Below are positions 1-7,195 of a stretch of DNA of 12,389 bases, piece by piece (the first letter of the stretch is position 1; every line of letters begins with the position of its first letter). The notes below the pieces were generated by a model. It searched no databases, had not been told where the DNA came from, and saw only the letters and a program-made list of their open reading frames with translations. Location of the stretch: the NCBI GenBank assembly GCA_039181495.1, contig JBCDCP010000088.1, forward strand, positions 1 through 12,389. The letters are read 5' to 3'. This DNA is from JBCDCP01 sp039181495 (GTDB taxonomy: Bacteria > Pseudomonadota > Alphaproteobacteria > Rhizobiales > Tepidamorphaceae). Made by a program: the position numbers and the translations under genes.

Positions 1-261
1 GGCATCAATGACGAGAATCCACTCCCCGTTTGCGCGATCGCTGGCCATATTGTGGAGGGCACCAAATCCGGGCATGCCCTCGACAGTAAAGACATCGACA
101 CCGCGCTCCCGTGCGATCCGGGCGGTCTCATCAGTGGAACCGTTGTCCAGAACGATGATCTCGTCACAAAAGGAGAGCGCCTCCAGGCAGGAATCGATGT
201 TCTCCGCCTCATTCTTTGCCAGCACGGTCGCCGATAGTTTGGGTGCGGACTGGGTCGGCAT
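1..261 (-). CDS. Family 2 glycosyltransferase, WaaE/KdtX-like (partial)
   Basis: This is the N-terminal 87 codons of a leftward gene that runs off the window. The protein opens with the GT-A fold pattern of family 2 glycosyltransferases: a first beta strand reading LSATVLAKNEAENI (about residues 9-22), then DEIIVLDNGSTDET (about 33-46), the nucleotide-binding part, and WILVIDA at the cut, where the DxD-type metal-binding motif would begin. The AKNEAENI...DNGSTDET arrangement is typical of the WaaE/KdtX group, which adds a sugar (often glucose) to the LPS inner core. It starts 9 bp after the hldE stop with no convincing Shine-Dalgarno, so I infer the same transcript and translational coupling. 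The LPS role is inferred from family and neighbour; the acceptor and donor sugar cannot be told because the C-terminus is missing. Confidence 0.88.
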   Translation of the reverse strand, partial: MPTQSAPKLSATVLAKNEAENIDSCLEALSFCDEIIVLDNGSTDETARIARERGVDVFTVEGMPGFGALHNMASDRANGEWILVIDA

Positions 262-270
262 TGCAGACAG

Positions 271-1785
271 CTAGCGCTTGCGCGCTCCTGCAGCCTCGGC
301 GAGCACAACCGGCGGCTTGGTCGGTTCGACCTGCATTTTTTCCACCGTGCGGCTCGTACTCACACCGGCGATCATCGGGATGAGTTGAACGCGACCGCCA
401 CGTGCGGTCACGACGTCGGCGCCGACCACCTCCTGGTTCTCGTAATCCTCGCCCTTAAAGAGGATGTCCGGCTGGATTGCGGCAATCAGATCGTGCGGCG
501 TCTCTTCGGCAAAAACGATCACAATGTCGGTGTGATCGAGGCAAGCGAGCACCCGGGCACGCGTCATCTCATTCTGAATCGGACGCCCCGACCCTTTCAG
601 CCGATGGACGGACGTGTCCGCGTTGACACCGACGACCAGAACATCGCAGGCCCTCTTTGCCTGTTCCAGCGAGTAGAGGTGCCCTTCGTGGAGCAGATCG
701 AAGCACCCATTGGTGAAACCGATCACCTTTCCACTGTCGCGTGACCCCTCAACGATCGCCTTGGCTTCTTCAAGCGCCAACGGGCGATGCGGCGCGTCGA
801 TACCGAGCTGATGACGCAACTCATATGGCGACACGGTACTCGTGCCGGCCTTTCCAACGGCGATTCCGGCCGCGGTATTGCCAAGGGCCACGGCATCTTT
901 GAGCTCAAGGCCGGCGGCAAGACCCGCCGCAAGTGTTGCAATCACGGTATCCCCTGCACCGGATACGTCATAAACAGAGCGAGCTTCGGCGCGGAAATGC
1001 ATCGGTGCCCCATCGCGTGGCGCAAGCGTCATCCCCGCTTCTCCACGGGTCAGCAGGATGGCGCCGAGATCATGGCTGTCGAGGAGGGTCCTGCACGCCT
1101 TCTCGGCGGCACCATCATCGCCGGCAGACAGGCCGGTAACCGTCTCAAGCTCGCGCAGATTTGGGCTGATCAGATCTGCGCCGGCATAGACGTTGAGGTC
1201 GCGGTTATTGGGATCCACCAGAACCGCCTTTCCCGCTTGTTTTGCAGCAGCGATGATCGCTGCGCTGACACCGGCACCAAGAACACCTTTGGCATAATCG
1301 GAGAGCAGCACGACATGGACGTGCGGAATTGCGTCCTTCGCCGCCGCCACCATGGCCTCCCGCATCTCTGTTGAAGCGTCCTGCGGTGTCTCCTCATCAA
1401 GGCGCATCATCTGCTGAGACTGCGCAACGATGCGGGTCTTCACTGTGGTTTTTCGCGTGTTATCGCGGATAATCCGAGCCGTGAGCCGGCCGGTTTCTGC
1501 GCAAAGCACCTCAAGCCGGTCCGCATTGGCGTCGTTTCCGGCAAGTCCGACGAGGTGAACGTCGGCGCCGTAACTGATCAGGTTAGTGGCCACATTGCCG
1601 GCACCGCCAAGCATGGCGCGTTCATCTTCTTTGCGGACGACGGGAACCGGCGCCTCGGGAGACACCCGCTGCACACTCCCATAAATGAAGCGATCAAGAA
1701 TAAGATCACCGACCACGAGCACGCGTGCGGCTCCGAACCGATCAATGGCGGCCGCCAGAATGTCGGCGTTTTCGGGTCGTTCCAT
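271..1785 (-). CDS. hldE: Bifunctional heptose-7-phosphate kinase / heptose-1-phosphate adenylyltransferase
   Basis: HldE (RfaE) performs two cytosolic steps in ADP-heptose synthesis: phosphorylation of D-glycero-D-manno-heptose 7-phosphate at C1, and, after a phosphatase step, adenylylation of the 1-phosphate. Both domains are visible. Residues 1-330 are a PfkB/ribokinase-like kinase with GGAGNVATNL (60-69) and the anion-hole/catalytic motif DVSGAGDT (273-280, catalytic base D279). Residues 350-485 are a nucleotidyltransferase with GFTNGCFDLLHEGH (356-369), where HEGH is the HxGH motif, and GVSTSRTVEKM near the end. At 504 residues it is a little longer than the roughly 477 of E. coli, the excess being a Pro/Ala/Arg tail after about 484. 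The ATG lies 183 bp from the divergent waaC; its Shine-Dalgarno is weak. A candidate promoter lies upstream. GmhA and GmhB, needed for the complete pathway, are not in the window. Confidence 0.97.
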   Translation of the reverse strand: MERPENADILAAAIDRFGAARVLVVGDLILDRFIYGSVQRVSPEAPVPVVRKEDERAMLGGAGNVATNLISYGADVHLVGLAGNDANADRLEVLCAETGRLTARIIRDNTRKTTVKTRIVAQSQQMMRLDEETPQDASTEMREAMVAAAKDAIPHVHVVLLSDYAKGVLGAGVSAAIIAAAKQAGKAVLVDPNNRDLNVYAGADLISPNLRELETVTGLSAGDDGAAEKACRTLLDSHDLGAILLTRGEAGMTLAPRDGAPMHFRAEARSVYDVSGAGDTVIATLAAGLAAGLELKDAVALGNTAAGIAVGKAGTSTVSPYELRHQLGIDAPHRPLALEEAKAIVEGSRDSGKVIGFTNGCFDLLHEGHLYSLEQAKRACDVLVVGVNADTSVHRLKGSGRPIQNEMTRARVLACLDHTDIVIVFAEETPHDLIAAIQPDILFKGEDYENQEVVGADVVTARGGRVQLIPMIAGVSTSRTVEKMQVEPTKPPVVLAEAAGARKR

Positions 1786-1841
1786 ACAGGCGGTCTCGCT
1801 TCGCTGCGGGGTATTGTTCGCCCCTAACGCAGTTTCGGCGG

Positions 1842-1870
1842 TTTATGCGCCGCGAAGCGGCTTCGGGCAA
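1842..1870 (-). promoter_or_regulatory. Candidate sigma70-type promoter of hldE with palindromic spacer
   Basis: On the minus strand TTGCCC (1870-1865) is followed by exactly 17 bp and then CATAAA (1847-1842). Each hexamer matches the consensus at four of six positions and the predicted start would leave a leader of about 50 nt before the hldE ATG. The spacer contains the 13-bp palindrome CGAAGCCGCTTCG (1865-1853), a position where a repressor could act. No transcription data; the assignment is by pattern only. Confidence 0.35.
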
Positions 1871-1968
1871 GTCCAGTTGCCGGAAACGGTAAAACCAGCT
1901 ACGCCAGCCGGTCAGGCGGTGGCCCTGGGCCGCGATGCCGAAGAACCCTCGATCGACTGTGACGGCTG

Positions 1969-3036
1969 ATGCGTCTTCTGCTAGTCAAGCTATCATCCCT
2001 GGGCGACGTGGCTCATACCATGTACGCGCTCAGCGACGCCATGACGGCAATACCAGGTATCGAGATCGATTGGCTGGTTGAAGAGGCCTTCGTCGATCTG
2101 GCCGGCCTCCACCCTGCCGTCAGCGAGGTCATTCCGGTCCGGCTGCGCGCGATCCGCAAGGGCAACGGGCGCCTTTCGGGCATGATCGGCCACGGTCGCG
2201 AATTAAAGGCACGACTGCGCCAGAGACGATATGATGTGGTGATTGATGCGCAAGGGTTGCTCAAAAGCGCCATGCTGGCCCGGCTCGCCGGGCGGCCCGT
2301 GGCAGGGCCGGACAGTGCCAGCGCGCGAGAAACTGCGGCCAGCATCTTCTATCGGCACCGGATAAACAGTCCTCTGCAGCAGCATGCCGCAACGCGGACA
2401 CGAAAATTGTTCGCCGACGCGCTCGGATACCGAATCGCTTCACTGCAAATCCGCGCTGGTCTGCCGGTCGAACGCCTTCGCGCGGAAGGCGAAGCGCGAT
2501 TGCGAGCCATGGGCCTTTCCGGTCCGCGGCTGTTTGCCGTGCACGGCTCAGCCTGGCCAACCAAGACCTGGTCGGAAGATCGGTGGAAGGCCGTGATCGC
2601 ATATGCGGTGGAAAACGGATTCAATGTGGTGCTGCCCGCGGGCAATGATGCTGAACGGATTGTCGCCGAGAGGATCGCAGACAGGCAGTCACACGCACTG
2701 GTACTACCCAAGATGGATTTGGCGGAACTGTTGCCATTGATTGCAGCATGCGATGCCGTGGCAGGCGTCGATTCCGGATTGACCCACATCGCCGAAGCGC
2801 TCGGTCTGCCAGGCGCGATGTTGATGGGACCCACCGATCCCATCCGGACCGGCCCGCTCGGCAATGGCGTGGCTACGGTGATGTCCAGTCACGACAATGC
2901 GCCCTGTTACCGCCGCGAGGCACCGGAAAGCCCGACGGGGCGGTGCTGCATGGAGGACGTTGCGATCGAAGCCGTGACCGATGCGCTGGCACCTTTGCTC
3001 GCGGCCCAATCACCACGCCAGGCTTCAGCGCGTTAG
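1969..3036 (+). CDS. waaC: Lipopolysaccharide heptosyltransferase I (GT9)
   Basis: Predicted ADP-heptose:LPS heptosyltransferase of 355 residues, glycosyltransferase family 9, acting at the cytosolic face of the inner membrane to put the first heptose on Kdo-lipid A. The N-terminus RLLLVKLSSLGDVAHTMYAL is close to the canonical WaaC opening; D13 is the expected catalytic aspartate. The second Rossmann domain has AVHGSAWPTKTWSEDRW (190-206), with the conserved lysine K199, and the nucleotide-sugar motif GVDSGLTHIAEALGLP (266-281). The ATG at 1969 is preferred because the motif begins at residue 2, although the Shine-Dalgarno is poor. It heads a rightward unit with hldD (11 bp gap) and waaF. 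WaaC versus another GT9 heptosyltransferase (WaaQ) is decided by the N-terminal KLSSLGD motif and by pairing with a WaaF; moderately sure. Confidence 0.87.
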   Translation: MRLLLVKLSSLGDVAHTMYALSDAMTAIPGIEIDWLVEEAFVDLAGLHPAVSEVIPVRLRAIRKGNGRLSGMIGHGRELKARLRQRRYDVVIDAQGLLKSAMLARLAGRPVAGPDSASARETAASIFYRHRINSPLQQHAATRTRKLFADALGYRIASLQIRAGLPVERLRAEGEARLRAMGLSGPRLFAVHGSAWPTKTWSEDRWKAVIAYAVENGFNVVLPAGNDAERIVAERIADRQSHALVLPKMDLAELLPLIAACDAVAGVDSGLTHIAEALGLPGAMLMGPTDPIRTGPLGNGVATVMSSHDNAPCYRREAPESPTGRCCMEDVAIEAVTDALAPLLAAQSPRQASAR

Positions 3037-3047
3037 GATCCGGGCTG

Positions 3048-4010
3048 ATGGGAAAGATCATCGTCACCGGCGCGGCCGGCTTCATTGGCTCGAACCTGAT
3101 AGGTAGTCTGAACGCCCGAGGGTATGACGACATCGTTGCTGTCGACGATCTCACTGACGGCCACAAATTCGTCAATCTGTCCGGGCTAGCGATCACTGAC
3201 TATCTGGACAAGGACGAGTTCCGGAGACTCATTGATGATCGGTCTTCAGCGCCGTTCGGCAACGTAGACGCCGTTTTCCATCAGGGCGCCTGTTCGGTCA
3301 CCACCGAATGGGACGGCAAATACATGATGGATATCAACTACACTTATTCAAAGTTGCTGCTGGCCTGGTGCACGCAGCACGACATTCCATTCATCTATGC
3401 CTCATCGGCGGCGGTCTATGGCGAGACGGATAGCTTCACCGAGCAGGTCGAGGATGAGGGTCCGGTCAATGTCTATGGCTATTCCAAATGGCTGTTCGAC
3501 CAGTATGTGCGGGCAAACAGCGATAAGTTCTCCCAGCAGGTCGCCGGCCTTCGCTACTTCAACGTCTATGGCCCAAATGAACAGCATAAGGGATCGATGG
3601 CGAGCGTCGCTTTTCATCTTGACCGTCAGCTGGCCGATGGCGACAGCGTCAGGCTGTTTGAGGGCTCACATGGATATGCTGACGGCGAACAGCGGCGCGA
3701 TTTCATTTATGTGGGCGATGCAGTTGCCGTGAATTTCTGGCTTTTGGAGAACCCGCAGGTTTCGGGGGTTTTCAATTGTGGCACGGGGCGAAGCCAGACC
3801 TTTAACGATGTCGCCAATGCCGTGACCGGCTGGCATGGCCGGGGCGACATCACTTATGTACCCTTCCCGGAACACCTCAAGGGCGCCTATCAGGCGTTCA
3901 CCCAAGCCAATCTCGACAATTTGAGGGCAGCGGGCTGTGAGGTGGAATTCAGGATGGTCGAAGACGGTGTTCGCGACTATCTGGATGTCTTGCACAAGGC
4001 CAACCGGTAG
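3048..4010 (+). CDS. hldD: ADP-L-glycero-D-manno-heptose 6-epimerase
   Basis: HldD (RfaD/GmhD) converts ADP-D-glycero- to ADP-L-glycero-D-manno-heptose, the donor used by WaaC and WaaF. The protein is an extended short-chain dehydrogenase of 320 residues (E. coli about 310). Visible are the NADP-binding TGAAGFIGSNL (7-17), the serine strand YASSAAVYGE (117-126), the catalytic Y143-x3-K147 within VYGYSKW, and YFNVYGPNEQHKGSMASV (170-187), whose K181 matches the second catalytic lysine known in HldD and separates it from UDP-glucose epimerases. The reading frame is open further upstream, but the ATG at 3048 is chosen because the Rossmann strand begins right after it and an AGGAT Shine-Dalgarno sits 8 bp upstream, just after the waaC stop. 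It lies between two heptosyltransferases, so the assignment is secure. Confidence 0.97.
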   Translation: MGKIIVTGAAGFIGSNLIGSLNARGYDDIVAVDDLTDGHKFVNLSGLAITDYLDKDEFRRLIDDRSSAPFGNVDAVFHQGACSVTTEWDGKYMMDINYTYSKLLLAWCTQHDIPFIYASSAAVYGETDSFTEQVEDEGPVNVYGYSKWLFDQYVRANSDKFSQQVAGLRYFNVYGPNEQHKGSMASVAFHLDRQLADGDSVRLFEGSHGYADGEQRRDFIYVGDAVAVNFWLLENPQVSGVFNCGTGRSQTFNDVANAVTGWHGRGDITYVPFPEHLKGAYQAFTQANLDNLRAAGCEVEFRMVEDGVRDYLDVLHKANR

Positions 4011-4035
4011 GTCGCAGCGTTAGACTGATGGCTTC

Positions 4036-5061
4036 ATGAAGCGCGTTTTGGTGGTTGGGCCGGCATGGGTCGGCGATATGGTCATGGCGCAGTCGCTGTT
4101 CAAACGGATCAAGCGACTTAATCCTGATTGCGTCCTGCACGTGGTGGCACCGGGCTGGTCACTGCCGCTGACCGATCGTATGGCTGAAGTGGATCAGGCG
4201 CACGCACTGGACGTCTCCCATGGCGTCTTTGGGTTCGGCGCCCGGCGCCTGCTGGGCGACGCTCTCAAACAGTATGAGTTTGACACCGCATTCATCCTGC
4301 CGCGCAGTTGGAAGTCGGCGCTGGTGCCGTACTTCGCCGGCGCATGGCAGCGTATCGGCTATCTTGGCGAATGGCGTTACGGGCTTCTGACCGACCTGCA
4401 CCAAAAGCCACAGAAACCCATCGATCGTCCCAAACCGAGAACGGTCGACAGTTTTGTTGCCCTCGCTGATGCGGAAGAACCTGTGGTGCGCGAGGAAGAA
4501 TGGCCTCTGCTTGAGACACGCAGTGATGCCAGATCGCTTCTGCCCGAACTCGATCTGATAGATGTCGACCCTGGCTATATAGTGTTTTGTCCCGGTGCCG
4601 AGTACGGGCCTGCCAAGCAATGGCCGTTGCCCCACTTCGCAGAACTGGGACGCCAACTTGTTTCCACCGGGCGCCAGATCTTGATTTCGGGCTCCGCGAA
4701 GGATGCTCCGGCCGCCGAGCAGATCGCCGGAGAAGTAGGCTCCGGCGCCCAATCAATAGCCGGCAAGACGAGCCTGTCACAAGCCATCGATGTGCTATCC
4801 CATGCTGGAGGCGTAGTCAGCAATGACTCAGGCCTCATGCATGTTGCTGCAGCCCTGCAGCGGCCAACAATCGCGATGTTCGGATCATCGAGTGAGCTGG
4901 TGACACCACCGCTTTCCAACACTGCGAAAACTTTGTCTCGGCAACTGCCCTGCAGACCGTGTTTTCAGCGCACCTGCCCGCTGCACCACCTCGATTGCCT
5001 CAACGGGATCACGCCTGCGGTTGCCGCCGAGGCGTTGTCCAAAGCCATGACGGTGCACTGA
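4036..5061 (+). CDS. waaF: Lipopolysaccharide heptosyltransferase II (GT9)
   Basis: WaaF transfers the second heptose onto heptose I of the LPS inner core from ADP-heptose, at the cytosolic membrane face. This 341-residue protein has the family opening VLVVGPAWVGDMVMAQSLF (4-22, aspartate D14), the donor-site strand FCPGAEYGPAKQWP (184-197), SNDSGLMHVAAALQRP (262-277) and GSSSELVTPPLS (283-294). A cysteine-containing C-terminal stretch, LPCRPCFQRTCPLHHLDCL (304-322), is the usual WaaF signature. It is the last gene of the waaC-hldD-waaF unit, 25 bp after hldD. An ATG 8 bp upstream (4028) is in another frame and stops at once. The stop is only 5 bp from the stop of the convergent TAXI gene, so there is no room for a dedicated terminator between them. 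Confidence 0.94.
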   Translation: MKRVLVVGPAWVGDMVMAQSLFKRIKRLNPDCVLHVVAPGWSLPLTDRMAEVDQAHALDVSHGVFGFGARRLLGDALKQYEFDTAFILPRSWKSALVPYFAGAWQRIGYLGEWRYGLLTDLHQKPQKPIDRPKPRTVDSFVALADAEEPVVREEEWPLLETRSDARSLLPELDLIDVDPGYIVFCPGAEYGPAKQWPLPHFAELGRQLVSTGRQILISGSAKDAPAAEQIAGEVGSGAQSIAGKTSLSQAIDVLSHAGGVVSNDSGLMHVAAALQRPTIAMFGSSSELVTPPLSNTAKTLSRQLPCRPCFQRTCPLHHLDCLNGITPAVAAEALSKAMTVH

Positions 5062-5066
5062 GCGGT

Positions 5067-6080
5067 CTACTGGAATTCAATCACCCGGCGATGGGTCTGA
5101 ACACCCTGACCGATTTGCGTCAGAGCCCGTTTGGTCGTCTGAGCCAGAGCGGGGTGAAGCCGGCGATAATCTTCCAGATTCTTGGTGGTGGCCCGCAGGA
5201 GCGTATCGATGATCTCGTCTCCCAGGTCCGCACGGGCCACGAGATAAACGCCAAACCCCAGCGTTCTCACATCATCTTCGGTTTCATCAGGATCGCCTGC
5301 CGGAATGGCTGCAACCTGCAGGTAGGGATTGTCGCGGGTAATTTTCTCGATCGGTGAGCCTGTGATGGCAACGGGCCGAATCTCGCACTGGTTTGCAATG
5401 GCTTCGACAAGGGCGGAGGGGAACACCGCAACAATCGCCAACGCATCGATCTCGTTATCGCAAAAGGCGCGGATCACATCTGCGGTCGGCTCGGAAAGGC
5501 GCTGACCAAGTTCGTTGCCGTCCTGCCCCGTTGCCTCAAGAACAAGGTCGAACAGGAAGCCAGCGGTTTCTTGCGTGGAATCGACATTGACCGTCCGGCC
5601 GCGCAACTGAGCGAAGGTTCGAATGTCGGAGTCCGCTTTGACGATAATCGTGAGCGGGATCGACATGGCGCTCAAAACCGCAACCGGTTTGGTGTTGACC
5701 TCGCCCTCAAACTCGAGCGTCCGCCGGTAGTACACGTCCGACTGGACGAAACCGAAGTCGAGATCACCGGCCCTGACCCGGTTGAAGTTGATACCCGAGC
5801 CTCCGGTCGCCTCGACAAGACAGCGATAGCCGTGTTCGTCGCGGTTCTTATTGACCAGCCTGCAAAGCGCACCGCCGGCGGGATAGTATGTACCAGTCAG
5901 TCCGGCGGTTCCTATCACCATGATGCGGTCATCACTGCGCTCAATCGCCGTCGGAGGGATGGGCGCCTGAACTTCGGTCTCGGCCTCGGGTTCAGATTGC
6001 GCAGCGACACCGGTCGCGCTTACCAAAACGAAACCAGCAATGGCTGCGGTCAGTCGAACAAGGGAAAGTGCGTTCGGCAT
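5067..6080 (-). CDS. TAXI family TRAP transporter solute-binding protein
   Basis: Predicted periplasmic binding protein of 337 residues. A signal peptide is clear: hydrophobic stretch about 8-24 and a likely cleavage after GVAA (24-27). A short acidic/proline linker follows, then the TAXI fold: IGTAGLTGTYYPAGGAL (56-72), EATGGSGINFNRVRAGDLDFGF (within 90-111) and the second-lobe strand LRGRTVNVDSTQETAG (159-174). TAXI proteins feed TRAP transporters that use ion gradients; characterised members bind small carboxylates or amino acids such as glutamate, but the ligand here cannot be read from sequence. No DctM-type (fused 4TM-12TM) membrane subunit is in the window, so the partner is elsewhere or absent. 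The start has a GGAGA Shine-Dalgarno 8 bp upstream. It is convergent with waaF and divergent from the aminotransferase. Confidence 0.93.
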   Translation of the reverse strand: MPNALSLVRLTAAIAGFVLVSATGVAAQSEPEAETEVQAPIPPTAIERSDDRIMVIGTAGLTGTYYPAGGALCRLVNKNRDEHGYRCLVEATGGSGINFNRVRAGDLDFGFVQSDVYYRRTLEFEGEVNTKPVAVLSAMSIPLTIIVKADSDIRTFAQLRGRTVNVDSTQETAGFLFDLVLEATGQDGNELGQRLSEPTADVIRAFCDNEIDALAIVAVFPSALVEAIANQCEIRPVAITGSPIEKITRDNPYLQVAAIPAGDPDETEDDVRTLGFGVYLVARADLGDEIIDTLLRATTKNLEDYRRLHPALAQTTKRALTQIGQGVQTHRRVIEFQ

Positions 6081-6301
6081 CAGGGCGATCTCCGAAGGGT
6101 GGCGCGACCGTCTCTACCGCCAAGTCTGGGTGAGTGATGGACGTCGTGCTTTGGCGCCGCATCCTTAACAAGCCCGCGCCAGACCGCAAGTGCATCGGAA
6201 ACACAGGACGTTGATTGCAGTTAACGCGGTCTTGGTGCTTGCGCCGAAGGTCCTGCTGGCATTACCTCAACACACTACTGATCCTTGGGAAGGGGCACTC
6301 A
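6081..6301. other. Divergent intergenic region, TAXI gene / aminotransferase
   Basis: This 221-bp gap holds the start signals of two divergent genes. I see Shine-Dalgarno sequences at both ends (GGAGA for the leftward gene, AAGGGG for the rightward gene). I found no pair of good -35/-10 hexamers, no riboswitch-like structure and no additional small gene. Promoters for both genes presumably lie here. Confidence 0.4.
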
Positions 6302-7156
6302 ATGACGCGCATCGCCTACGTGAATGGTGAGTATCTGCCGCTGGAATGGGCAAAGATCTCCGTCCTTGACCGCGGCTTCCTGTTTGCCGATGGCGTGTAT
6401 GAAGTGACAGCGGTTCTCGATGGCAAGCTCGCTGATTATCCTGGGCATGTGCGCCGGCTGCACCGGTCGCTTGGCGAACTTGGCATGGCTTTGCCGTGCA
6501 GCGATGACGAATTGCTGGAGATTCATCGTGAGTTGACTGTGCGAAACACACTCACCGAAGGCGCGATCTATCTGCAGGTGACCCGCGGGGCAGCCGACCG
6601 TGACTTCACCTTCCCTGATGACGCCTCGCCATCGCTGGTGCTTTTTACCCAGAAACGGGCACTGAAAGAGCCGGAAATCGCCAAGACGGGCTACAAGGTC
6701 AAAACCGTTCCCGACATCCGATGGGCGCGACGCGACATCAAGTCTGTCGCGCTGCTGGCTCAGGTGCTCGCCAAACAGACTGCCAAGGAAGCCGGCTGCC
6801 AAGAGGCCTGGATGATCCAGGACGGACACATCACCGAAGGCGGGTCCTCAACGGCCTTTATCATCACCAAGGCAGGCGAGATCGTCACGCGGCCATTGTC
6901 GAACGACATTCTGCCGGGGATCACACGACAGTCGATCATGTCGCTTGCGCAGGAACACAATCTGACCGTGAGCGAGCGGCTATTCACACGCGATGAGGCC
7001 TTGGACGCAGCTGAAGCCTTCGTGACAGCTGCAACGGCGCTGGTCATGCCCTGTGTGGAGATTGACGGACAGCCCATCGGAGACGGCAAGCCTGGCCCGC
7101 ACGTCACGCGCCTGCGGCAGCTCTACATCGACAACGCAATCGCAACCGGGATCTGA
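6302..7156 (+). CDS. dat: D-amino-acid aminotransferase (fold-type IV PLP)
   Basis: Predicted cytosolic PLP enzyme that exchanges the amino group between D-amino acids and 2-oxo acids, for example D-alanine plus 2-oxoglutarate to pyruvate plus D-glutamate, linked to peptidoglycan precursor supply or D-amino-acid use. The 284 residues match the usual length. Typical features are YVNGEYLPLEWAKISVLDRG (6-25), FADGVYEV (28-35), the Schiff-base lysine K147 in RRDIKSVALL, and ITEGGSSTAF (177-186), whose E179 contacts the pyridine nitrogen. GFLFADGVYEVTAVLDGK favours D-amino-acid transaminase over the related BCAT and aminodeoxychorismate lyase, but substrate prediction inside class IV is not certain. 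The ATG at 6302 is preferred to an upstream TTG because of an AAGGGG Shine-Dalgarno 6 bp before it and because the protein then begins in register with the family. It is divergent from the TAXI binding protein and convergent with mprF. Confidence 0.83.
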   Translation: MTRIAYVNGEYLPLEWAKISVLDRGFLFADGVYEVTAVLDGKLADYPGHVRRLHRSLGELGMALPCSDDELLEIHRELTVRNTLTEGAIYLQVTRGAADRDFTFPDDASPSLVLFTQKRALKEPEIAKTGYKVKTVPDIRWARRDIKSVALLAQVLAKQTAKEAGCQEAWMIQDGHITEGGSSTAFIITKAGEIVTRPLSNDILPGITRQSIMSLAQEHNLTVSERLFTRDEALDAAEAFVTAATALVMPCVEIDGQPIGDGKPGPHVTRLRQLYIDNAIATGI

Positions 7157-7174
7157 CAGGCGGAATCGGCCTGT
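7156..7174. terminator. Weak hairpin between convergent aminotransferase and mprF
   Basis: ACAGGC (7156-7161) and GCCTGT (7169-7174) form a 6-bp stem with a 7-nt loop directly at the aminotransferase stop codon, 22 bp from the mprF stop. It is the only inverted repeat in the 39-bp convergent gap. Neither side has a proper T-run, so it may be a poor or Rho-assisted terminator or chance. Confidence 0.25.
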
Positions 7175-7195
7175 ACTGCATATTCCTGTCCTTGG

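Noticed and set aside
1685..1969. 94-codon rightward frame ending in overlap with the waaC ATG
   Set aside because: The stop-start overlap looks like coupling, but half of the frame is antisense to the hldE N-terminus and the product has no recognisable feature.
2748..3047. Upstream extension of the hldD frame overlapping waaC
   Set aside because: The extra 100 codons overlap the conserved end of waaC and read as an Arg-rich shadow; the ATG at 3048 has a Shine-Dalgarno and starts in register with the family.
6215..6301. Upstream TTG start for the aminotransferase
   Set aside because: It adds 29 residues not seen in the family, and the ATG at 6302 has a strong AAGGGG site.
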